A stretch of 46,506 nucleotides of DNA from a virus, in IMG/VR virus record IMGVR_UViG_3300046817_000492, positions 1 through 46,506 of that record; one strand, given 5' to 3'. Below, piece by piece: positions 13,669-20,067 of this stretch (the stretch's first letter is position 1; each line of letters opens with the position of its first letter). The notes below the pieces were generated by a model. That model was not told where the DNA came from, made no database searches, and saw only the letters and a list, made by a program, of their open reading frames with translations. Both the position numbers and the translations under genes were made by a program.

Positions 13669-13917
13669 ATGTTTGCCCGCATCCCCCTCGATCCGCCCGA
13701 TGACGACGCGATCCCCGTGCTGCACGTAATCGTGCGCCCCGGCTTCCTGACGTGGCTCGTGCTGTGCGACCAGTGGCTGGAGGCGCGCAGCCTGCCGGCG
13801 ATCGAGATGGCCGAGGCGGCGACGCTGTATCGCGCGGGGCTGACGATCGACGAGGTGCTGGAGCGTGCGGCTGCGCGGAAGGCAGCGCCAGCGGCAGCGC
13901 GGGAGGCAGCGCCATGA
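13669..13917 (+). CDS. Small hypothetical protein
   Basis: An 82-residue protein. The N-terminal half (IPVLHVIVRPGFLTWLVLCD) is hydrophobic; the C-terminal half is helical and Ala/Arg-rich (TIDEVLERAAARKAAPAAAR). Function unknown. It starts two bases after the previous stop and its stop overlaps the next ATG. Confidence 0.6.
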   Translation: MFARIPLDPPDDDAIPVLHVIVRPGFLTWLVLCDQWLEARSLPAIEMAEAATLYRAGLTIDEVLERAAARKAAPAAAREAAP

Positions 13918-14105
13918 ACACCAGCGTCGCTAAGGTCACCGAGTATTGGCTCGACGGCAGCGTCCACGTCTATGAGATGACGTGCGACGAGTTGCGGCTG
14001 CATTGTCCGCAACTGGGGGCGCGCCTGACCGTGATGTTTTTGCCTGGCTACACCGCGCCTCGCCCGCGCCGTCTGATGATTCGCGCCCGCACCGGAGAAG
14101 CATAA
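13914..14105 (+). CDS. Small hypothetical protein
   Basis: A 63-residue protein (VTEYWLDGSVHVYEMTCDEL, then LRLHCPQLGARLTVMFLPGY) with a beta-rich pattern and basic C-terminus (RPRRLMIRARTGEA). Function unknown. ATG 13914 overlaps the preceding stop (ATGA). A longer upstream frame exists but lies within the previous gene. Confidence 0.6.
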   Translation: MNTSVAKVTEYWLDGSVHVYEMTCDELRLHCPQLGARLTVMFLPGYTAPRPRRLMIRARTGEA

Positions 14106-14858
14106 GTGAAATGCTACATTATGGGGCTCCTTCACGGAGCCGCTGCCGATGAGCCTGTGGTGCTGGCGTGGCATTTCGTCGGGAGTGCCCTCCGCGATGG
14201 CCGGCCCATCCCGCCCGATGGCGAGGTGCTGATCCATCCCGGCTCGCTCGAAATGTGCGTCACCGGCCTGCACGCCAGCGAGCGGATCATCGACGCGCTG
14301 GGATACGCCCCCGGCGCCATGATCTGCCGCGTCGAGTGCGGGGGTAAGGTCATGCGCGATACGGACAAGATGATCTGCACTCGGCGGACAATCCTTTGGC
14401 GCGTGTCCGGCGAGGCTTTGCTGCGCGAGTTTGCTCGGGCATGCGCGCGAGATGTGCTGCATCTGTGGGATGCACCAGATGTCATCAAACAGTACCTCGA
14501 AAGTGGCGACGAGCAATTGAGGGCCGCCGCGATGGCCGCCGCGTGGGACGCGAGGGACGCCGCGTGGGACGCGAGGGACGCCGCGTGGGACGCGAGGGAC
14601 GCCGCGTGGGACGCGAGGGACGCCGCGTGGGACGCGAGGGACGCCGCGTGGGGGGACGCGAGGGACGCCGCGTGGGACGCCTCGCGGGCCGCCGCCTCGT
14701 GGACCGCCGCGTGGGCCGCCGCGTGGGACGCGAGGGCCGCCTCGCGGGACGCGAGGGACGCCGCGTGGGACGCCGCCGCGATGGCCGCCCAGAACGCGCG
14801 CCTTGAGGCGATGGTGATCGCCGCACACGAAGTGGAGGCCGCCGATGCCGTACGATAG
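14106..14858 (+). CDS. DUF7666-like protein with heptad repeats
   Basis: A 250-residue phage protein. Residues about 5-135 form a globular domain (LHASERIIDALGYAPGAMIC, then RVECGGKV, then RRTILWRVSGEALL) like DUF7666. Residues about 143-230 are seven-residue repeats of the AWDARDA type, and the end is MAAQNARLEAMVIAAHE, as in relatives. The repeats probably form a long amphipathic helix with stacked Trp. The function is unknown. The start is GTG 14106 after GGAGAAG; ATG 14121 is an alternative. The repeat number can change by slippage because the coding DNA is a 21-bp tandem array. Confidence 0.75.
   Translation: MKCYIMGLLHGAAADEPVVLAWHFVGSALRDGRPIPPDGEVLIHPGSLEMCVTGLHASERIIDALGYAPGAMICRVECGGKVMRDTDKMICTRRTILWRVSGEALLREFARACARDVLHLWDAPDVIKQYLESGDEQLRAAAMAAAWDARDAAWDARDAAWDARDAAWDARDAAWDARDAAWGDARDAAWDASRAAASWTAAWAAAWDARAASRDARDAAWDAAAMAAQNARLEAMVIAAHEVEAADAVR
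14538..14780. repeat. 21-bp tandem repeat array
   Basis: Five perfect copies of GCCGCGTGGGACGCGAGGGA+C (14538-14642), one 24-bp copy with GGG inserted (14643-14666), then degenerate copies to about 14780. It encodes the AWDARDA heptads of the DUF7666-like protein and keeps open frames on both strands as a by-product. Confidence 0.9.
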
Positions 14859-15069
14859 TCGCTGTTTCGATCTGGCCAGCGTGGTCCTGGACGAGCCGAA
14901 CGCGACGACCGAGGATGTAGAGGAACTCGCGCAGCAAATCCACGATTGCATCGCAACATTTCTTGGTTACGAATTGTCCGACCGTATCCGCGCGCGGCGT
15001 GAAGACGCCGATATGGCACGCGAGGAGGTGCGACTGCATTGGGCTGAGCGACAAGAGCCGCCGAAATGA
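14845..15069 (+). CDS. Small acidic hypothetical protein
   Basis: A 74-residue helical protein (TTEDVEELAQQIHDCIATFL, then RARREDADMAREEVRLHWAE). Unknown function. It overlaps the previous gene by 14 bases and its stop overlaps the next ATG. Confidence 0.65.
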   Translation: MPYDSRCFDLASVVLDEPNATTEDVEELAQQIHDCIATFLGYELSDRIRARREDADMAREEVRLHWAERQEPPK

Positions 15070-15344
15070 GCGACTGGCAAATCAACCTCGTGTGCTGCAC
15101 CGATGTCATTCTGCGCAGCATAGAGGCGAGGGCAACGCAGAAGCAGGTCGCAACGCTTTACGCCATGGCTATGAAATCGGAATTTGAGAAATCCGATACC
15201 CTGGATTGGCCAACGATCAACCGCGCCATCATCGAGCGGTGGAGCATGTCAGGACTGGAACGCGTGAAGAAGATGGCGCACGACCATTTCAGGAGGCCTA
15301 AAGTGAGCACCCCCGAACGCCGCCGCAGGGAGAACGAGCCATGA
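15066..15344 (+). CDS. Hypothetical protein
   Basis: A 92-residue protein (VCCTDVILRSIEARATQKQV, later DWPTINRAIIERWSMSGLER) with a basic C-terminus (VSTPERRRREN). Function unknown. ATGA overlaps on both sides. Confidence 0.65.
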   Translation: MSDWQINLVCCTDVILRSIEARATQKQVATLYAMAMKSEFEKSDTLDWPTINRAIIERWSMSGLERVKKMAHDHFRRPKVSTPERRRRENEP

Positions 15345-15541
15345 GCGAGCGCTGGCGCAACGATTACGATTTGTGGAAATTAGCCACGCCCGAGGACGAA
15401 GCGCGCGAGTGCGCGACGTGCGGCGAGTGGATGCGTTTCTCGCGCCGCTTGCGTTGGCACTGCGAGCAGTGCGATGAACGCGACGCCGATTGGCTGCGGG
15501 ACGAGCAGGAAGAGCGGCGCAGGATGGAGAACGAGCCATGA
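15341..15541 (+). CDS. Small zinc-ribbon protein
   Basis: A 66-residue protein with two Cys pairs, CATC and CEQC, 20 residues apart, around MRFSRRLRWH: a compact zinc ribbon. The tail is charged (WLRDEQEERRRMENEP). Its end (RRMENEP) resembles that of the preceding gene (RRRENEP). Probably nucleic-acid or protein binding. ATGA overlaps on both sides. Confidence 0.7.
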   Translation: MSERWRNDYDLWKLATPEDEARECATCGEWMRFSRRLRWHCEQCDERDADWLRDEQEERRRMENEP

Positions 15542-15882
15542 CCGACGCCACAAACAACAGATTCTATCGAGAACCCCCAGAACAGATGCCTCCGTGCGAT
15601 GAGCTTGGCGCAGTTCGCGATCAACTCAAGGCGCTGAAAGAACGGGAGGCCGTTCTCCGCGATCTGATGCTATCTGATCCATCGGCTCGAACGGGGAATA
15701 AGCTAATCGCAGAACTCTCAGATGTAACCACGCAAGTCGTTGATCTGAAAGAGTTGCGTGCAAACCATCCCGATCTCGTCGCCGAGTTTACATTCCCCCG
15801 CACGACGACGAAGGTGGAGTTGCGGGAGGTCGATCCGGACACCGGCGAGATCACCCGCCGCAGGAAGAAGGAACAAGCGTGA
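15538..15882 (+). CDS. Coiled-coil protein upstream of RecT-like gene
   Basis: A 114-residue protein with a coiled coil (LGAVRDQLKALKEREAVLRD) and a beta-rich tail (EFTFPRTTTKVELREVDPDT). Proteins like this often lie near phage recombination genes; its own activity is unknown. ATG 15538 overlaps the previous stop (ATGA). Confidence 0.65.
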   Translation: MTDATNNRFYREPPEQMPPCDELGAVRDQLKALKEREAVLRDLMLSDPSARTGNKLIAELSDVTTQVVDLKELRANHPDLVAEFTFPRTTTKVELREVDPDTGEITRRRKKEQA

Positions 15883-16115
15883 TGCAGCGCCCGCACAAGT
15901 TCGTTCCCGGCGAGAAAATCACGAAGGTTGAGGACGCCGTCGAGGTCATACTGATGGGCCTCTACATCTACGAGAACCACAAACCGCAGCATCCCGGATG
16001 GATGATGAGCCAACCGCTTTCGTTGATCGCGTCTTCTGCGCGTTCCGGGAAACTGCGCTATGCGGTGCTGAACGACGAACATCCCGACAATTTCAAAGAG
16101 GTGGCAGAGCCATGA
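15882..16115 (+). CDS. Hypothetical protein
   Basis: A 77-residue protein (KFVPGEKITKVEDAVEVILM, then GLYIYENHKPQHPGWMMSQP). Function unknown. The ATG at 15882 shares its A with the preceding TGA; a GTG three bases earlier is an alternative. It directly precedes, and is coupled by ATGA to, the RecT-like gene. Confidence 0.65.
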   Translation: MQRPHKFVPGEKITKVEDAVEVILMGLYIYENHKPQHPGWMMSQPLSLIASSARSGKLRYAVLNDEHPDNFKEVAEP

Positions 16116-16951
16116 ACGCACTAATCACCACGAGCGGGCCGTCGTTTTCCGAAATGGAACGGCTGGCCGAAGCTATCGCACGAAGCAATATGTTCGGTAT
16201 GAAGACCAAAGAGCAGGCGCTTGTCCTCATGGCGATCAGCCAAGCCGAGGGCCGCCATCCGGCGCTTGCGGCCCGTGATTATGATGTCATCGGGGGGCGT
16301 CCGGCAAAAAAGTCTGAGGCGATGCTGCGGGACTTCCTTGATGCCGGCGGCAAGGTTCAGTGGCACTCTCTGGATGACACCGTGGCCGATGCCACATTTT
16401 CGCACCCTGCGGGCGGCACTGTGCGCATCTCGTGGAACATGGAACGCGCCGCTAAGGCGGGGCTCGGCGGCAAAGACAACTGGAAGAAATTCCCCCGCCA
16501 GATGCTGCGGAGCCGCACTATCTCGGAAGGCGTCCGCACGGTCTATCCAATGGCGACGAGCGGGCTGTACGTTCCCGAGGAGGCGGCAGAGTTTACTGGC
16601 CCCACGCTTGAGGCGCGCGCCGAAACGGCACAGCATGACGAGAAGCCAGCGCAGCCCGGCGGGATGGTGGAGGAGGCGCTGGCGCTGCGGGCTGGACGCG
16701 ATACCCCAAAGCAAACGACACTCCGGGATGTGGGGGCGCGTTTGGTGACTGCATTCGGACAGGCACAGAGCATCGGCGGGCTCGCTGAGATTGAGGAGTT
16801 GGACGAACTGAAGAAGTTGTTCGCCAAGCATCCCGGCAGCGGCGAGGCAAACGCGGTGCGGAAAGCCCGCGACGAGGCCCGCGAGCGGCTGGCGGTGGTG
16901 GTGCAGGACGCGGCCCCGGCGGACGCGGGGGACCAGGGGTGGGAGACATGA
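16112..16951 (+). CDS. RecT/Bet-like single-strand annealing protein
   Basis: A 279-residue protein. Residues 10-160 hold SEMERLAEAIARSNMFGMKT, then LMAISQAEGRHPALAARDYD, VIGGRPAKKSEAMLRDFLDA, and FPRQMLRSRTISEGVRTVYP, then GLYVPEEAAEF. The last block corresponds to the (t)PRRMLRHKA...R..G..GIYD.DEA core of Bet/RecT annealing proteins. The C-terminus (after about 190) is acidic and helical. It probably anneals single strands during phage recombination. No exonuclease partner lies beside it; the VRR-NUC protein is encoded elsewhere. Known relatives in many phages are annotated only as hypothetical, so the assignment is inferential. Confidence 0.7.
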   Translation: MNALITTSGPSFSEMERLAEAIARSNMFGMKTKEQALVLMAISQAEGRHPALAARDYDVIGGRPAKKSEAMLRDFLDAGGKVQWHSLDDTVADATFSHPAGGTVRISWNMERAAKAGLGGKDNWKKFPRQMLRSRTISEGVRTVYPMATSGLYVPEEAAEFTGPTLEARAETAQHDEKPAQPGGMVEEALALRAGRDTPKQTTLRDVGARLVTAFGQAQSIGGLAEIEELDELKKLFAKHPGSGEANAVRKARDEARERLAVVVQDAAPADAGDQGWET

Positions 16952-17112
16952 CCCACGATCTGCCAATTCTTCTGTGTGGCCTGGTGATAGGCGTTCTGGG
17001 GGGATATTGGGCCGGATATGAACGCGCCGAACGGTCGTGGCGATCTGCGTTCGAAGAATGCAGGGAAGCTGCCTGCCGCTGGAAGGCGTACGCCACGGAG
17101 CGCGCGCCATGA
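16948..17112 (+). CDS. Small membrane-anchored protein
   Basis: A 54-residue protein: a hydrophobic start (LPILLCGLVIGVLGGYWAGY) followed by a charged, Cys-containing tail (RAERSWRSAFEECREAACRW). Likely one transmembrane helix with the tail in the cytoplasm or periplasm. ATGA overlaps on both sides. Confidence 0.6.
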   Translation: MTHDLPILLCGLVIGVLGGYWAGYERAERSWRSAFEECREAACRWKAYATERAP

Positions 17113-17342
17113 CCACAGAGGCGGTGGGAGCCGGCTTTACCATCGAGGAACTGGCGCGACTGGAAGCCGACATCTATCAGGCACTGTCCGGCAAATCGTC
17201 CCCCATGGTGGTGCAGGAGCTGGCCGACATTTTGGGCGATCTCATTGGGGACTACGGAACAGGGCTGCTTACCATAGAGAATATGATCGTTGCCGTTACG
17301 GATGACATTCGGGCACGAGCGTATGCGCGGAGGCGAGTATGA
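17109..17342 (+). CDS. Small helical protein
   Basis: A 77-residue protein (FTIEELARLEADIYQALSGK, then VVQELADILGDLIGDYGTGL) of unknown function. Its first seven codons are nearly identical to those of the next gene (ATGACCACAGAGGCGGTG versus ATGACCACAGAGGCAGTG), suggesting a duplicated translation start. ATGA overlaps on both sides. Confidence 0.62.
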   Translation: MTTEAVGAGFTIEELARLEADIYQALSGKSSPMVVQELADILGDLIGDYGTGLLTIENMIVAVTDDIRARAYARRRV

Positions 17343-17638
17343 CCACAGAGGCAGTGCTCAAAGCGCTGGAGGCGGCAATACGGGAAGGGTGTGACGCACA
17401 TTGCGCAGATCCTGACGATCTATGCACTTGGCCAGATTGCTACTGTACGCAGAAGCCGCGTAGCATTCCTGCCGCCGTCGCCGCCTTTCTCCGCGCGCTT
17501 CCGGAACGCGAAAAGGCGGCGTGGGAATACGACCCCGTGACGCGAAAGCGAGTGCCGACCAACATGACCATCCCGGCAATGATAATGCCGCACAAACTCG
17601 CCGACATTGTGGACGCTGCGGCAAAGGAGCGCCCATGA
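17339..17638 (+). CDS. Cys-containing hypothetical protein
   Basis: A 99-residue protein with a Cys-rich middle (GCDAHCADPDDLCTWPDCYC), which could bind a metal, then a helical region (PAAVAAFLRALPEREKAAWE). Function unknown. Coupled by ATGA to its neighbours. Confidence 0.62.
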   Translation: MTTEAVLKALEAAIREGCDAHCADPDDLCTWPDCYCTQKPRSIPAAVAAFLRALPEREKAAWEYDPVTRKRVPTNMTIPAMIMPHKLADIVDAAAKERP

Positions 17639-17811
17639 AGGTAGACGCAGGGGAGGTAGCGTTCCTATCCGCCTGGATCGCCATCGTGGTGGCGCTTTTG
17701 ACCGCGATTTCGGTGGGCGTTGGCATGCCGCCATTCCTCGTGATCCTAGTCGCAATCTGCGGTCTGTTTGGATCCATCGTGCTGATTGTAGATGCGGTGA
17801 GAAAGCTGTGA
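17635..17811 (+). CDS. Two-helix membrane protein
   Basis: A 58-residue protein with two transmembrane helices (VAFLSAWIAIVVALLTAISV and MPPFLVILVAICGLFGSIVL) and short charged ends. It could be a holin-like or exclusion protein, though it lies in the early operon rather than with lysis genes. ATG 17635 overlaps the preceding stop. Confidence 0.6.
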   Translation: MKVDAGEVAFLSAWIAIVVALLTAISVGVGMPPFLVILVAICGLFGSIVLIVDAVRKL

Positions 17812-17972
17812 CCCAGACCGTCCTCGGCGAGCTACGGCTCGTGATCACGCAACTGGAGCAGGAGGTGAGGATGCGGGCCGAGGCCCCCGTCGATGCGGAG
17901 GGGAATTATATACATGACTCCCTTGACAACGGCGTGGGAGTTATCTACATTCCTCCTAGCAACAGGAGATAG
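17808..17972 (+). CDS. Small hypothetical protein
   Basis: A 54-residue protein (LGELRLVITQLEQEVRMRAE, then DSLDNGVGVIYIPPSNRR). Start GTG 17808 overlaps the previous stop (GTGA). Function unknown. The DNA at its end (CAACAGGAGATAG) also supplies the ribosome site of the next gene. Confidence 0.55.
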   Translation: MTQTVLGELRLVITQLEQEVRMRAEAPVDAEGNYIHDSLDNGVGVIYIPPSNRR

Positions 17973-17976
17973 CGCC

Positions 17977-18060
17977 ATGACCGATCAAGTTCTGTTCGAC
18001 AATTTCAACGACGCGTTGATCGCCACGCACCGGCACAGCCGCAAGGATGTCGCGGCATGA
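17977..18060 (+). CDS. 27-residue peptide
   Basis: A very short frame (MTDQVLFDNFNDALIATHRH, then SRKDVAA). The clear ribosome site (CAGGAGA) and the ATGA overlap with the next gene support translation. It may be a leader that couples the next gene rather than a functional peptide. Confidence 0.5.
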   Translation: MTDQVLFDNFNDALIATHRHSRKDVAA

Positions 18061-18299
18061 CGTGCGCCAAGCGCTACTCCTGTGATCTGTGCAAGGATAC
18101 GATCGCTGAGGCGACCGACGGCATCGGCATCCGTTGGAACAGCGGTAATACAATAAATGCCGTGTTCTACGCCGATAGCGCGCATCACTTGTGCAACCGT
18201 TGCATCGAGGGACTCAAGGGCATGTTTGAGCGGCTCGCGGCGGACAAGGAAATGTACCGGAAATTGGATGCGGAAAGTGCAGCAGAAACGACGCGATGA
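18057..18299 (+). CDS. Small zinc-binding protein
   Basis: An 80-residue protein with CDLC near the start and HHLCNRC after 30 residues, a likely treble-clef or zinc-finger site, then a helix (IEGLKGMFERLAADKEMYRK). Probably nucleic-acid or protein binding. ATGA overlaps on both sides. Confidence 0.65.
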   Translation: MTCAKRYSCDLCKDTIAEATDGIGIRWNSGNTINAVFYADSAHHLCNRCIEGLKGMFERLAADKEMYRKLDAESAAETTR

Positions 18300-18673
18300 C
18301 CGGCGGGAGTTCCACAGGATCAACCGAGTTAAAGGGTCTGCTGAAGGCGTGGCAGACGAGGAAACACAAAATGAATAGCCGAGCATATCTTGTTGGTCAT
18401 TCCGTTGCCCGAGCTCTGGGGTTGACGGACAGTCAAGTCAACGCGAGCGCGGAATTTATCGGCAATACGGCATTGGCAGCGCTAGCTCAAACGACGATAC
18501 AAGACAATCTTTTAGCCGAGCTCGCAGACGCGCTGGAAGGTGTCATCGCCGACGTTGACGAGTACGAGCGCGTCAACAATCTTGCGCCTAATCCTGGACG
18601 CGAAGATTGCTGGCAATCCGTCGCTGCTGCGCGCGTTGTCCTTGGGCAGGCGAAGGAGCATTTGGGGAAGTGA
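18296..18673 (+). CDS. Hypothetical protein, start uncertain
   Basis: A 125-residue frame. ATG 18296 overlaps the previous stop (ATGA). An internal ATG at 18371 has a better ribosome site (GAGGAA, about nine bases away) and would give 100 residues beginning MNSRAYLVGHSVARALGLTD. The conserved-looking part is NALAALAQTTIQDNLLAELA style helices followed by NLAPNPGREDCWQ. Function unknown. It ends ten bases before the IS1595-type remnant. Confidence 0.6.
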   Translation: MTGGSSTGSTELKGLLKAWQTRKHKMNSRAYLVGHSVARALGLTDSQVNASAEFIGNTALAALAQTTIQDNLLAELADALEGVIADVDEYERVNNLAPNPGREDCWQSVAAARVVLGQAKEHLGK

Positions 18674-18682
18674 CAACCGTTG

Positions 18683-19201
18683 ATGATGCCTTGGGATGGG
18701 CCAGCAGCCGAGACGGCGCGCGTCTACCTCGAAAAACGCCTTTGGCCCAATGGCCCGCGCTGCCCCGTGTGCGGGCTCGGCGAGCGCATCACGGCGCGTG
18801 CTGGCGGCTTCTACCGCTGCAACCAATGCAAGAATGACTTCACGGTGCGGACGGGCACCATCTTCGAGCGCAGCCACGTCCCGCTGCACAAGTGGGTCTA
18901 TGCGATGTACCTGCTGGTCACGGTGCGCAAGGGCGTCTCCTCCATGCAACTCGCCAAAGAGATCGGCATCACCCAGAAGTCGGCATGGTTCGTGCTCCAA
19001 CGGCTCCGGGAAGCCTGCGGCGGTAGAAACCTGACCAAACTCAAGGGGATTATTGAAATTGATGAAACCTACGTTGGCGGCTTGGAGGCGAACAAGCACG
19101 AGCACAAGAAGCTCAGAGCCGGGCGCGGCCCAGTCGGCAAGACGCCAGTGTTGCGGGTAAGCGTCTCACCTATGAAGGGCTCATCCAGTGAAGGCGCCTA
19201 A
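18683..19201 (+). pseudogene. Internally deleted IS1595-family transposase
   Basis: The N-terminal half is intact in pattern: a zinc ribbon (CPVCG...YRCNQCKNDFTVRTGT), then ERSHVPLHKWVYAMYLLVT, VSSMQLAKEIGITQKSAWFV, and the first catalytic Asp region IIEIDETYVGGLE. After GRGPVGKTPVL the sequence jumps, one frame away, to GKRLTYEGLIQ and TGA at 19189-19191. That is the usual C-terminus of this family. About half of the catalytic domain is missing, including the other DDE residues. The collapsed frame then ends at 19201. It cannot transpose by itself. Confidence 0.85.
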
Positions 19202-19313
19202 GGCGCTGGACGCCATTGCCGGCGTGGTGCTGCGGTACAGGCCGAAACCCAAGAGCAAAGCCGCGCGATCACGCAAGCGGAAGGCCGCAAAAGCCGCGCG
19301 CAACCCGAAATGA
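19188..19313 (+). CDS. Short basic protein coupled to the transposase
   Basis: A 41-residue protein: MKAPKALDAIAGVVLRYRPK followed by a highly basic tail of Lys, Arg and Ala. Its GTG overlaps the ancestral transposase stop (GTGA), so it was probably co-translated with it. Similar short basic frames follow some alphaproteobacterial IS1595-type transposases, as I recall; the role is unknown. Confidence 0.5.
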   Translation: MKAPKALDAIAGVVLRYRPKPKSKAARSRKRKAAKAARNPK

Positions 19314-19699
19314 GGAGCGTCGGGAGTCATGTATATAATTCCCATGCGGAGCCGAGCGAGGACGGCCCCGTGTGGCGACACATCAAGCGCGGCACCCTCT
19401 ATCGCGAAATCGGAGCTGCATTCCTCCAGTGCTCCGAGGCGCCAGCAGACAGAGTGGCGTTGGTAATCTATCGTGGAGACGATGGCGTAATGTGGGCGCG
19501 ACCGCACGATGAATTTTACGATGGACGGTTCGAACGCGTAACCGACGCCCGCCCTTGCCCGCGCGCCGAGCACGACGTCATAGCCGCCCGCGTGGCGGCG
19601 CTGGAGCAAGAGCTTCTTCACCTCCGCGCAGCCCTAGCCACTGCGGAGCAGGAGCGCGATGCGGCGCGAGCTATCATTCAGCACGCGCTTGGCGCATGA
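19310..19699 (+). CDS. DUF1653-like protein with coiled coil
   Basis: A 129-residue protein. Residues about 22-75 (WRHIKRGTLYREIGAAFLQC, then LVIYRGDDGVMWARPHDEFY) resemble the small beta-barrel DUF1653 pattern (Y.H.KRG..Y......vvY......wvRp...F). Residues 90-125 are a coiled coil (ARVAALEQELLHLRAALATA). Function unknown. ATG 19310 overlaps the previous stop (ATGA). Confidence 0.72.
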   Translation: MRSVGSHVYNSHAEPSEDGPVWRHIKRGTLYREIGAAFLQCSEAPADRVALVIYRGDDGVMWARPHDEFYDGRFERVTDARPCPRAEHDVIAARVAALEQELLHLRAALATAEQERDAARAIIQHALGA

Positions 19700-19709
19700 C
19701 GCAGGAGGA

Positions 19710-20048
19710 ATGACATTGGTCAGTGATATAGGCGGATTCGACGTAACACACGCGCGTTTGTCAGCCGCCGCGAAAACAATCACACCGGATCAGGTGGCTG
19801 AGTTGCTTGCCATCAAGCTCGCCAATATGCACAAATCTCAAATGCCTATTGGTCCGTATCATTGGGCGCGCAGCGAACCCCTAGCTGCGCTTATGTGTGC
19901 TGGCATGATCACTGCAGAAGAGGCAGATGGCGCGTGGCGCAAGGGATGGAAGAGAGCGCGTATCACAGATTTCGGTGAGCGTGTACTGTTGCACGTGGCA
20001 GAAGACGCGATGATCGCGCAGGGCAGAATGCCTATTCCTCTGTCGTAA
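19710..20048 (+). CDS. Hypothetical phage protein
   Basis: A 112-residue protein (KTITPDQVAELLAIKLANMH, then PLAALMCAGMITAEEADGAW, then RITDFGERVLLHVAED). The second half has an HTH-like helix pattern. The AGGAGG at 19703-19708 is too close to ATG 19710 and ideally placed for TTG 19716, so a two-residue shorter form is possible. It precedes the helicase by 19 bases. Confidence 0.65.
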   Translation: MTLVSDIGGFDVTHARLSAAAKTITPDQVAELLAIKLANMHKSQMPIGPYHWARSEPLAALMCAGMITAEEADGAWRKGWKRARITDFGERVLLHVAEDAMIAQGRMPIPLS

Positions 20049-20067
20049 TAGGTCGCAGGAGAATGAT

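Larger units (their letters stand above)
18683..19313 (+). mobile_element. Remnant IS1595-type element
   Basis: Comprises the deleted transposase and the short basic gene that follows it. I could not identify terminal inverted repeats or a target duplication by eye. The flanking phage genes are still coupled: the gene at 19310 overlaps the last stop of the element, so the operon reads through. Confidence 0.6.

Noticed and set aside
14538-14780. CRISPR-like array
   Set aside because: The units are contiguous 21-bp copies with no spacers and code for protein repeats.
13557-15121. Long minus-strand frames with Gly/Pro/Arg or Ala/Ser repeats opposite the 21-bp array
   Set aside because: They are by-products of the GC-rich tandem repeat, have no ribosome site or family match, and oppose a chain of coupled genes.
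16948-17112. Rz-like spanin in the early operon
   Set aside because: A single membrane helix and charged tail fit, but there is no lipoprotein partner or endolysin nearby, so the entry stays generic.
15882-17173. Minus-strand 350-codon frame opposite the RecT-like gene
   Set aside because: Composition mirrors the GC-rich real gene; no motifs, and the plus-strand gene has clear family pattern.
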